From contig JAOALB010000065.1 of NCBI GenBank assembly GCA_025331125.1, positions 124,001 through 188,000 on the forward strand: a stretch of 64,000 nt of DNA, given 5' to 3'. This document shows, piece by piece, positions 54,500-64,000 of this stretch (the first letter of the stretch is position 1; each line of letters opens with the position of its first letter). A program made the position numbers and the translations under genes. The notes below the pieces were generated by a model that worked only from the letters and a program-made list of their open reading frames with translations, was not told the DNA's origin and made no database searches. Source of the stretch: Mycogone perniciosa (lineage: Eukaryota; Ascomycota; Sordariomycetes; Hypocreales; Hypocreaceae).

Positions 54500-56725
54500 A
54501 TGGCTCCCCGAGGGCCCCGTTCGCATGCCACTCAACCTGGTCGGGAAGCCAGAGGCGCCGCTGGCACAAAACCGATCTCAAGAGGAGGCATTCAAAAGAG
54601 AAGAGCCGGCCCCACAAGAGTCGACGTTGATGGAGACCTCGACATGGACGTCGCAGCAAAGCGACTGAACAAGGGTGCGCCCACCGATACAACTGGCACG
54701 AGAAACAGGCCTAGTGGAAGAGGAGGGGGACATCCCTCGAGAGGGGTTTCAAAGGTCGCTCAAACAGTGCTAAAGCACATAAGCAATGGCGACTCCTCTG
54801 ACTTGGCCTCCCGAATCTCAAAATCCACGAATGGGAGACCGAACAGAGGACGGGGTCTCAACACGGCTGGGCTCACATGGCTGAGGGTTCATGGTTTAAG
54901 GCAGAGCAAAGCTGCAAGCAACTCAGACGGAGGTCTCGGCGATTTGTTGAGCTTTCTAGAGAGGAAGGCTTCTTCCCTCACTTCGGGATCAAAACGACAC
55001 GTCACCATCAAAAAGGTAAGTTCTTCATTGACAAGAAAGCAGGGGTTCCAGCTTCAACCGACGTCTCAGCTGCTCCTAAGGCGACTAGAAAATACGTTTC
55101 TCTGGGGAAGCTGTTTCCATCGAAATTTATTTCGTCCCGGTGCCTGAGGTCAAATATCCTTTGTTACTTGCTAACAGACCATAGTCACACAAAGCTGGGG
55201 ACTACGTTTTCATAGGAGCGAGCAAGGGTGATGCGGAGGAACTCATCAAGATCAACACATTCACATTTGCCGGCGTTCAGCTCGAAGTGGTGGAGTCCAA
55301 CGATGACTTTGAGCCTCCAAACAGGGCAACGGAATCCAAAGAAACCCAAGAACTACGGGCGAAGCTCCAATCGATTCTCAGCCAGCGATACATTGGCGGC
55401 AACAAACTGCTCAAGCTCGATGCACTCGCCACCGATGCAGAGCTTATCACTCTCGGCATGTTCGAAACACGCGAGAGGGCTCTCAAGACTTTCAAGGGTC
55501 TCATGGCCATCTGTGACGGTCTTTTTAAGACGGCACAGGAAAAGCGGGATGCCATCGAAAGCATCAGTCTTGCCAACAACAGCATCGACGACGTGATTCA
55601 GGTCGAGGCCGTGGCAACGACATTCCCACAGCTGAAGAACCTCGACATGAGCGGCAATCAAATCAGTAACATGCAGGGGCTACAGCGTTGGAAGGGAAAA
55701 TTCAAGGAGCTTGAGACCATCTTCATGACTGGGAATCCAATCGAGGGATCGGATCCAAATTACCACGCCAATCTCCTAGATTGGTTCCCCAAACTCCGCA
55801 ACGTCAACGGGGTGGAACTACGCACAGCACAGCAAATCGCCGAGCGAGAAGAGGCATTGCGACCCAAAGCAATACCACAGAATGGGCCTGATTTCCGAGA
55901 CGTCAACGGTATCGGCGAGCAATTCTTACTAGAGTTTTTCTCAACCTATGACAACGATCGACAGGGCCTTATATCGAAGCTATATGACCAGGGTAGCCAG
56001 TTTTCACTAGCAGTCGATACCATATCTGTGAGGGATTCGAACGCGCCTCCCCCATTGCCATGGGCAGCTTACCTCAAATTCTCTCGGAATTTGATCAAGA
56101 TCAACCACCAAAACGCCAGGACACAGCGACTCTTCAAGGGAGCAAACCTCATCCACGACCTGTGGAAGGAGCTTCCGTTGACGAGACATCCTAACATTAA
56201 GCAAGATTTGAGCAAATACATCATGGATTGTCATCCGCTGCCCGGCCTTGTCGACCCAAATGGCCAGAACCAGATGGGAGTAGATGGATTGATCATTGCT
56301 GTCCATGGCGAGTTCGAAGAGTACGACCCAAAGACAGAAATAACTGGCAAGCGGAGTTTCTCTCGAACATTTGTTCTCGGACCTGGTCAACCAGGAAAAG
56401 GACAAATTCGTGTCGTTAGCGACATGTTGTCTCTACGAGCATACAGTCCTCTGCCGAATGTATTCGCCCCACCGCCAGCACAAGCTCCTGCAAGTAGTCC
56501 AAATCAACACCAAGCAATGATTGCGGAGCTTTCGAAACAAACCGGCATGGTCCCGCAGTACTCCGAGATGTGTCTGTCTCAAGTGAACTGGGACTTTAGC
56601 AAGGCTCTCGTCATCTTCAACGAGAAAAAGGTACGTGTTATTTTTTTATTGAGGTTCCCAGATGGTGAGCTAATGCGTCGTCATAGGCACAACTACCACC
56701 AGAGGCATTTGCTTCAGCCGCTTAA
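54500..56725 (+). CDS. MEX67: mRNA export receptor Mex67 (NXF1/TAP family)
   Basis: Three exons, 54500-55015, 55185-56630 and 56687-56725, encode 666 residues. The Arg/Gly-rich start (RPSGRGGGHPSRG) is an RNA-binding tail. Residues about 120-215 form the RNP-like domain, joined across a 169-bp intron (TIKK then SHKAGDYVFIGASKGDAEEL). A leucine-rich repeat domain follows (IESISLANNSIDDV, LKNLDMSGNQISNMQGL), then the NTF2-like domain that pairs with Mtr2 (FLLEFFSTYDNDRQ). The UBA-like TAP-C domain runs to the end (WDFSKALVIFNEKKAQLPPEAFA), its last 12 residues coming from a 39-bp final exon. Mex67-Mtr2 moves mRNA through nuclear pores. The first intron is long for this genome, so an additional small exon cannot be ruled out, but the frame joins cleanly. 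Confidence 0.93.
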
Positions 56726-59700
56726 TAGAAGCGGGTAGTCAAGCAATGAATTGCTTTCAAGACAGGCACAGCAGAGACACCGAGGATTGGCCAGAGGGAT
56801 GAGTCCATAGGCACAAAAATTCGTGTCAATGACCACACCCTGCTGGAGGCGGATTTCGAAATTGGCAACGGCATTTTATAGAGCCTACTGTGTTGATATA
56901 TTGTTGGAGTTTGGTATTTGGGCAAACTGGCGGATAGCATGGGAGGCAGAAGAAATCAAGGGTTGTGGGGGGGTTCGTGTGTATTCAAGAGTTGATGAGT
57001 CATGGTCCCAAAGAAGAAGAAGAAGACAAATACATCCTCATAAGCCTACGAGAATGTATGAGAGTAAAGGCCAGAAACTATGATGGCATGAATCAGTGAG
57101 GTTTATCATGTGTTGGAACAAGCAAAGAAAGCAGGTGATGTTAAATGTGACAGAGGTAGTGGCATCCAGCCAATTAACGAACTCCCACATCAATGGTCGT
57201 AGATGTCCTCAGAGCCGCGCGCTTTGAAGGGAAATATAGGTTAGGATTGATTCTATTACAGCTTTTCTCGAAACCACAGCCCACGTGAGAACCCATCAAC
57301 AGCGCTTGAACGGTTAATGGTGCTTCAATTTTGTAATCGATAGCGGAATGCAGGTAGTATATTAGCCTAGACGTTTAATATGAATGTCAGGTCATCCATC
57401 ACGAGGTTAAATGTTTGACCGCAGTAACGTCGTCGTTTCACTGCCAAGAACTCGTATTGCATGTTAATTGCATACATCTTAATATAATTACCTATGTACG
57501 GAGTACTTACCTCGTCTAGTCACCAAGGTACGAAGTATTGTGTAAGAAAAAAGTTGCGAGAATGTGAAGCTGTATGGATAAGGATGCCTACCCTGTTGAT
57601 ATTTCAACGAAGCATTAACTTGCGTACATTAACTTGCGTACATTTTGGGTTCGTATTGCGACCATAAGCTTACGACTCGGAAAATCGGCAAGGCCAAGTG
57701 ATGTTCTCGGAAAAGACCACAGCCGAGTGAGATCTATGCCATAATGGTGGTGATTACAGAGTACATTGGGTGCTATCTATAAAAGTAGTGCGCATGAGGC
57801 ACGGAGGTTTCCTGTGATGGTGCCGAGCGCCCTTTGGGGGAAATTTGGCATTCATGGATGCCATTTGCCCTGCAGAATGGTAGCAGCAGCGCATCCTCTC
57901 AAGGGCACCGGGTGTCTCATGACTGCATCGTGGGCATGTTTTCGGCCCGTGGCAGTCTGGAACCGAGGAGGATTGCAATTCGAGGGTTGTGCGACGTCAT
58001 GACCCTGATTATGAAGAACCCTTGGGATTTAAAACACAGGGCCATGTACTTCGTAGTAATACTAACAATATGATTGTCGTACGCACCCGTCCTCTTTGCA
58101 ATTCGCACGGGTACAATGTACGACCTTCGTTCGAGCTTTTGATATTACACGATACACGTACGGAGTACGGAGTACAGAGGGATCCGAGTCCGGCATCGAG
58201 GTCAACGGACATGGTGGAGTGAGTTGGTTCTCAATGGGATGGCCGGTTCATTCAAGGGGCTCAGGATGAACAATGCAGCTGCAGGGAGGAGCCCTGTAGC
58301 GTGTTTCACTCTCAGTGAGCCAGTGGGCTACAAGGACATGGGTGTTAAAAAAAGCGACGAGGTGGTTGGCAGGCTATTCTCGACCTTGGCTTCTATCATT
58401 GGGCAACCGGGCCCGTGCTAAGAACTGGTGGCGCTGGTTGAAGGAGGCTTGTTTTGGCGGGCGGCTGTGCCATGACGCCAGAGGCATCACTGCAATTTCT
58501 GTGGCGAGTTATGGAATTCTAGCGGGAGCGGTTGGTAAATGACGATGATCGATCATGAAAGCAGTAAACGGCCACAAGGGCTTCTTGGGGATTAGCGGGT
58601 GGTCGGCGCCATTTTCACGCCCGCTTGTCCATCAGTGTCTCTGCTAGAGTGCGGGATGGTGTGCTGTGAGGCCAAAGCGCACCCGATTTTATTTAGAGGA
58701 TACACGTTCAGGCAGGATTACAGACACTGGCTGTTCAATGACAGCTCAAAAACCGGAAGAGAAAAAGAAAGCAAACCCCAAGCCATAATGTGGTGTTATA
58801 AGAGATTGGTGAAGCAATAATACGTAATCTCGTCGCTGCACTTCGGACTTTGGCGATGCGGCCGAATTTCCCACCTTGGAAGGAAACATCAGTCGGTTTT
58901 AGTGGCAGAGGCGTCAGAGGCGTGGCTAATAGGCGGATGGGCCTGGGGGCGGCCCCTTTTCACTAAAAAGCGTACTCCGTATCAACTTCAGGAACAGCGC
59001 TTGGCAGTGAACTGGGACCAGCATTATCCAGCCACCAAGTCTCTCAAGGTACTGGCTTCCCGAGCGATACTTGTCCTGTGCAGCCGATGCCCGCTCTGTC
59101 CAAGGTACTTCGATGTCAGTCAAAACCTGGGGCGTACAAGGCACCGCCTGGATGGAACGTCGTTGACGCACGCTGATTGGCGGACACAGAGGGGGGCCGT
59201 TGTCAACCTTTGCTTCTTGCGGAAGCACAAAACATCGAGGACGCAGGTGCACTTCGTGTCTTGAAGCAGGGACCCGCTAACAAGCAGCAGGGGAAGTCGT
59301 TCGTGCGACTGGAGGTACGAGTACGTGCGTGTGTGGTGCAGACAGAATCTCCTGCTCTTCTCCTGTTCCTGTTCCCGCCTCTCATGCTCCATACTCTTCC
59401 TTTCCTTGCAGGAGTAGCATCGTGTGGTTTCTGTGTTTGCTTCGTCCTTCCCTTTTTCTCTCTTTGTTCTGTGAATAGTAAGCAAAGCGGCAACCGCCAC
59501 AGCTTGTTGTTGGCTGGGTGCGCTTTCTTTCATCCATCAATCAATCCTTTGTTGTGTCTGCGTCTACTACACCTTCCGTCTGGTATCAACATACATTCCC
59601 ACCCCCCCGCGCTGTGTTGTCGATTCCAGAACCTCGCCTTCAAACCCCAAACTTCAAACTTGAAACTTCAAACCGTCTGGCACGAGAGCGACGAGAAAAC

Positions 59701-60268
59701 CGCCAGGTGTTGACATTCGCCCCGCGACTTGCCTCGTCCCTTACTATTGTCCATCCCCCGGTGTCACGCTGCCGGGCGCACGAAACGACCTCCTTCTTAC
59801 ATCTTCAACTACTTTCTGCACGACATTTTGGGTTGGACGCCCCCGTCTCCGCAGACCTGTGACGTCTTCTCCCTCAGATCAGACTCGAAAGCAATTTCAC
59901 TATCCATTCCTTCGCTCGCACACATCGATCAACATCGACAGAGGCCTTGTTCATCCGCTCACTCAATCTTCGCCGTCTCGCTGCAGCATCAATCCGTCAC
60001 ATTGTATTTTGTTTTCATCGCCGAGGTTGTTCCACCAACAACCATTCAGTTCGATCACTCAGGAACGCGTTTACTCCGACTCGACGACCTTGCGGCTTCG
60101 TAGTCTCTGGATACCAACGTTTGGCTGCGCCTCGTTCCCTACTAACAACACTTGTTCGACGTCGAGCACGTATCTATTTCGATTGATATCATCATCACCG
60201 CCATGCTATCTTAGGAGCCGAGCTCAACAGAAAGCATTTCATCAGCTGCTTCAGGGTACGGAGCAACC
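56726..60268. other. 3.5-kb gene-free region between MEX67 and the propeller gene
   Basis: I see no supportable gene. It contains a tandem 14-bp repeat (CATTAACTTGCGTA twice, about 57614-57642) and six exact TACTYCGTA-family motifs (57497, 57529, 58047, 58159, 58166, 58973). From about 59500 to 60260 the + strand is pyrimidine-rich and almost free of ATG, as in a long leader. A three-codon upstream frame, 60203-60214, precedes the next gene's ATG. Confidence 0.6.
57614..57642. repeat. Tandem 14-bp duplication
   Basis: The unit CATTAACTTGCGTA occurs twice head to tail in non-coding DNA. No gene is affected. Confidence 0.75.
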
Positions 60269-62407
60269 ATGTCGGTGCCGAAGCCTCCCACATCTTTAGA
60301 TAATTCGTGCTCTGTCATCCACGACAACACGCTCTACTCATATTCACCCCAAGGGTTCTTATCTCTGTCTTTAGAAGCAGGTGCAAAATGGAACAAACTG
60401 ACGATGGGCGAGAAGGTTATGGGGGCAGCGTGTGTTGGATCAACGCCCGTTGACCCTAGTCAAGCCGGATTTTTCGTCGTTGGTGGAAAGTCAGATTCGA
60501 ACGACTATACTGGACTCCAAAAGTTCACGTATTCAACTGGAAAATGGACTACCATCACACCCACGGATCTGGTCACCAAGAATCGCCAAGGGCATGGGGC
60601 CACCTATATTCCTGCCAACGACGCCATATTGATTTATGCTGGTAGTCAGGACGGTGTTACTGGCCCTTCCACACAGACATTTACGATCAAGGCTTCTGAG
60701 CCTTTCGATTCTCACGGTTTTCAGTCGAGTGCTGCGCCAGCCGTTTCCCCGATCGTCATCAACTGGTCCAATGCCGATGCTGCCATGTTGACTGGTGATG
60801 GTGCCGATGGCAAGATTTACTGGTTTAACCCCACAGCCGGATGGAGATACTCAGGCGCAAGCTTGACACAACCGATTCAAAAAGCCTCGGGTTCAGTAAA
60901 TGTAGTTCTTGTCACCGGAACTGATGGTTCCAAATCTCTCTACACCTTTGATTTGAGCAAGTCCCCAAACGCAGTTAGCCGCGTCATCGTCCAGGATGCA
61001 TCTGGTGCACCAGTTGCCAACTCTGCACCGATCTCTGCTCGAAGCCTTGATGAGGATCTCATTAATAACGAGAAACGCGATTTGACCTTGAGTAACTGGC
61101 CAAAGTACAACTCTACACTGGCCCCAACAGTCACTCGACAGAACTTTGCCATGGCACAAGGACCTGACGGGATGGTTGTCTTCTCAGGTGGCAATGTCAA
61201 TGATCCTATCTCGGTGTTCGACGCCAATCAAAATGTTTGGGTCAATGCGACTGAGCTACTGGCAGACCCTCAGTTGCGGATTTTGGCTGTGCCTTCAACC
61301 ACATCGCAACCCACAATTTCCATTTCGTCAACCCCTGGCGCCAGTCAGACCGCGGCTTCCACCCCATCAGATCTACCAGTCCCACCTATCCCAACAGCCA
61401 GTGGCAGTGGCGATTCTGGCCCAAACTCCAATGCCATTCTCGGCATTGCCCTTGGCTCCATTGCCGGCTTCCTCGTCCTGCTCGGCCTGATTCTCTTTCT
61501 CCTGCGACAACGCAAGCGACACCAGGCTCATGCTGAGGCAGGTCAAGCGACGACGGATAGGGGGGGTCTCTCGGATGAAAAGAATAATGCTACTTTTGCC
61601 AGCAGTCCTTTTCCTCCCGTATTACCAAGTCACTACCGCCAGACATCTCAGGAGTCGACATCTTCAATGGCCATATTGATGGGCCGAGTGGGCCAGGATA
61701 AGCCTAGGAGGCTCAGCAACGATTCTCATCGAACCTCAACAAGTTCCTTCCAGAGGGAATTCAAGGGCATGATCAGCAAACCCTTTCCACAGGCGCAGGA
61801 TATTCCCTCCCTTCAAGCCGAGGATGATAAGGGTGTGGCTTTCGCGCCAACCGTTGCCGAATCTCGGCCTCGCGATGGACCCATGGAAACCGATGATGGC
61901 ACCAGGAGAAGCTCCGGCTGGAATCGATACTGGTCAGGCGGGAGTGCCCTGCAAGTTCTTGGATTTGGATCCTCTAAACGCAACACGGTCGAATCAGAAC
62001 GGAGCTCACGGTATTCTCAATCGTCAAACGACCCTGGGCGAGACTCAGTCACGGTGCCTCCTCTCAGTTTCGAGGGTCGCCCTGAGATGAGTCGAGTCAA
62101 CTCTGGGAGTCCAGTGGTGTCAACATATCCAACCAAAATTCCCTGGAAGGATGGTATGTCTGGCACGATAGAGCGCCCTGTGTCGGCAGTTTCATCGACT
62201 GGTTATTCCAGCGGCATCCCAGAGAGCATTCACGATGCATGGGATCCTACAGAGGCTGGAAAGTCCTGGGGCGCGAACCGTGCCCCAAGCAGCGCATACA
62301 CCACTAGTCAACCAACGTTGGGTTTGAGCAAACAGCCTCAACTTGCCATGGCGTCGAAATCAAATGACATGAGCTGGCTCAACCTAGGGGATCAGTCTCG
62401 GGTCTGA
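60269..62407 (+). CDS. Beta-propeller (kelch-like) protein with a single transmembrane segment, 712 aa
   Basis: One exon encodes 712 residues. Residues 1-350 are beta-rich with kelch/galactose-oxidase-like blades (GFFVVGGKSDSNDYTGLQKF, then STGKWTTI; ATYIPANDAILIYAGS; MVVFSGGNVNDPISVFDAN). A Ser/Thr/Pro-rich stalk precedes one strong transmembrane helix (ILGIALGSIAGFLVLLGLIL) at about 390-411, followed by basic RQRKRHQ and a long Ser-rich cytosolic-type tail. Sequons NSTL and NATE before the helix suggest an outside N-terminal part. Yet no signal peptide is visible at the start MSVPKPPTSLDNSCSVI, so export would have to use the internal helix, or an upstream exon is missing. Many fungal propeller-TM proteins act at the cell surface; the role here is unknown. 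Confidence 0.85.
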   Translation: MSVPKPPTSLDNSCSVIHDNTLYSYSPQGFLSLSLEAGAKWNKLTMGEKVMGAACVGSTPVDPSQAGFFVVGGKSDSNDYTGLQKFTYSTGKWTTITPTDLVTKNRQGHGATYIPANDAILIYAGSQDGVTGPSTQTFTIKASEPFDSHGFQSSAAPAVSPIVINWSNADAAMLTGDGADGKIYWFNPTAGWRYSGASLTQPIQKASGSVNVVLVTGTDGSKSLYTFDLSKSPNAVSRVIVQDASGAPVANSAPISARSLDEDLINNEKRDLTLSNWPKYNSTLAPTVTRQNFAMAQGPDGMVVFSGGNVNDPISVFDANQNVWVNATELLADPQLRILAVPSTTSQPTISISSTPGASQTAASTPSDLPVPPIPTASGSGDSGPNSNAILGIALGSIAGFLVLLGLILFLLRQRKRHQAHAEAGQATTDRGGLSDEKNNATFASSPFPPVLPSHYRQTSQESTSSMAILMGRVGQDKPRRLSNDSHRTSTSSFQREFKGMISKPFPQAQDIPSLQAEDDKGVAFAPTVAESRPRDGPMETDDGTRRSSGWNRYWSGGSALQVLGFGSSKRNTVESERSSRYSQSSNDPGRDSVTVPPLSFEGRPEMSRVNSGSPVVSTYPTKIPWKDGMSGTIERPVSAVSSTGYSSGIPESIHDAWDPTEAGKSWGANRAPSSAYTTSQPTLGLSKQPQLAMASKSNDMSWLNLGDQSRV

Positions 62408-64000
62408 GTGTGCTATGTCAACTCTCAAATGATATATCACGAAACATGGTCTTTCAGCACAATTTTCTGATGACCTGGTCGACTTGCTACCTGTAATGTT
62501 TTGGCGAGGCACTCCTTTCGCGGATCACTGCTATTTATTTCATCCGTTTTCCGCCTATATCTCTATATTTCCTTTGCGTCCTCACCGGGACAAGAATTTA
62601 TTCACATAGACGTTGCGCCGCCAGGACTATGAATTTTCGAACAAAAGCACATCGGGTCCCAATTTCACCCATACTTGTTAGTTGTCTGGGCGTTAATCCC
62701 AGATTTGTGTCACTACCGACTTTGCAGCATGACTTGGCGTCGACATCTTTGTTTGGACATATTGGGCTCACACTCTGGGCTCTTCTCTCTATTTATTTTC
62801 TGTACATTCTAGAATCACGCCCGGGATAGGCCATTTTCCTTGTGTCAAGATGGGTTCCACTGCGATCTCCTGCAATGTAATACCTGCGCCTGAAGGGGGT
62901 TGTGGGGGAGGGATACTGTGGGTGCTGGTGTTGGAGGGTTTCTGCGAGGGTGGACAATTGCAACCACTTTTGAGTTTATTGAGCGAGATTAGTCGAGGAA
63001 TACATATACCACCTATGTGGTTCTCCGAAGCCACGTACACCCTTTGCGTTAGTTGATGAAGTGATAAAAATGGCAGATACTACTTCGTACTAGCAGTAGT
63101 ACTACTGATAACGCCAGTCCTGTGGATGTGCTCCGTAAATAAATGCTAATCCGCATTAATACACATTCTGGAGTACGGCGACGCGCGGATCACGGATATC
63201 GGACTTTTATGGGATGTTGCACAGATCAATAAGTACGACTAATAATGCCCTCCACACTCGATACAAAATTGAACACAAGAAAAGATGTGTGATGGATGAT
63301 GTTGCATTGTAACTAGGTATATTGAGCCACGAGCGCCTTCTTGTCCCTTCAGCTACAGGCACCGATGTTGGGCATCGTTACATTGGAGAGGAAAGGATTG
63401 GAGAACCAAGCCAATGGTGTCTTTCGGATAGAAATACACTCGCAGCACAACATCTTGCTTCGCCTATCAGCTTATCGCGGACCGAAACTAGCTTTTTACT
63501 TCTTTTTTTTTTTTTGAAAATGGCGGGGTGGGAGTTTGGTTTAATGAATGAATTCTTGACATCTGCGAATATCACATGAAAGCGATAAGGGGATTTCGGA
63601 GTAATAACATGGAACACATATGGATTCCCTTCGGAACAGGCATGGTCCAGGTGCCCCCTCAGGCGCAAGGGCAAGGGCAAGGGGCAGGTGATGCCACCCT
63701 GCTTTTCAGCCTGTTCACCGAGGGGTCTAGAAAGAGAGAGGAGGACCTTGTGCGGAGATGGATGCTGCATGAACCTAGACCCGGGACAAGGATGCAACCA
63801 CCATTGAGATCATACATACGGAGTATGTACTATTATATGCAGATGTGGGCAGACGCGGACTGCGGCGACCAGGGGGGGTTGTAAGTGGCCGAGCAGACTG
63901 TGGATGCGCCCGCCACAGAATCGAAAGCAGAGGGAGGTGAAGGCCGCACCGCCATTATTACTACTACGATCATCCCGGCTTGGCTTGGCTGTTGTTGAAC
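62408..64000. other. Gene-free right end of the window
   Basis: 3' UTR of the propeller gene followed by unexplained sequence. TACTYCGTA-family motifs lie at 63081-63089 and 63817-63825. Open frames of up to about 140 codons overlap on both strands and resemble no family. I call no gene. Confidence 0.55.

Noticed and set aside
58902..59264. Overlapping frames of about 110-120 codons on both strands upstream of the propeller gene
   Set aside because: Neither has domains, leader structure or clear splice sites; both look like chance open frames in GC-balanced DNA.
63378..63797. 139-codon open frame near the right edge, minus strand
   Set aside because: Low-complexity, overlapping frames on the + strand, includes a poly-A/T run, and resembles no known protein.
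1..64000. Secondary-metabolite cluster, transposon, CRISPR or viral remnant
   Set aside because: No polyketide, peptide-synthetase, transposase, reverse-transcriptase or capsid-like sequence appears in any frame; the content is mainly housekeeping.

Overview
The window is about 64 kb of nuclear chromosome from a filamentous ascomycete, most likely a Sordariomycete and probably Hypocreales. The evidence is compact genes with short introns (about 48-85 bp, GT...CTAAC or CTGAC...AG), pyrimidine-rich leaders, long gene-poor intergenic stretches, and proteins that read as filamentous-fungal orthologues: QDE-3-type RecQ, MPH1, KAR9, MEX67 and ATG33. I cannot name the species. I see no rRNA, convincing tRNA, transposon, CRISPR or virus. 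No gene is cut by either edge.

Layout. 1-3682 has no gene I can support. Then come POL5 (+), the 20S proteasome subunit PRE10 (-), an uncharacterised 261-aa protein (+), RanGAP RNA1 (-) divergent from cytochrome c1 CYT1 (+), a Cys-rich zinc-site protein (+), the 26S ATPase RPT1 (-) divergent from chaperonin subunit CCT4 (+), a small three-exon coiled-coil gene (+), a three-exon COX17 (-), an Hsp20 protein with an RGG box (+), and a 520-aa conserved unknown (-). A 3.2-kb gene-free stretch precedes KAR9 (+). Next are the 1720-aa RecQ helicase QDE3/SGS1 (-), a DUF1275 membrane protein (+), a six-exon protein with a nucleotidyltransferase-like head and ankyrin repeats (+), ATG33 (-), a candidate two-exon small gene (-), MPH1 (-), MEX67 (+), another 3.5-kb gene-free stretch, and a beta-propeller/single-TM protein (+).

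Themes. The left third is rich in proteostasis genes (PRE10, RPT1, CCT4, Hsp20) and respiratory genes (CYT1, COX17). The middle and right hold genome maintenance (QDE3, MPH1), nuclear transport (RNA1, MEX67), ribosome synthesis (POL5) and mitophagy (ATG33). These are mostly housekeeping genes and nothing shows they form one operon-like system.

The least expected signals are: (1) a 9-bp motif, TACTYCGTA on either strand, found at 31 places, all outside coding sequence, where about one is expected by chance; (2) two proteasome genes, PRE10 and RPT1, each with a first coding exon that is only the ATG; (3) an apparently intact nucleotidyltransferase active-site pattern in the ankyrin protein; (4) an RGG box fused to an alpha-crystallin domain; and (5) small spliced genes (COX17, a 132-aa coiled-coil protein, a 95-aa protein) that only appear when exons are joined by hand.
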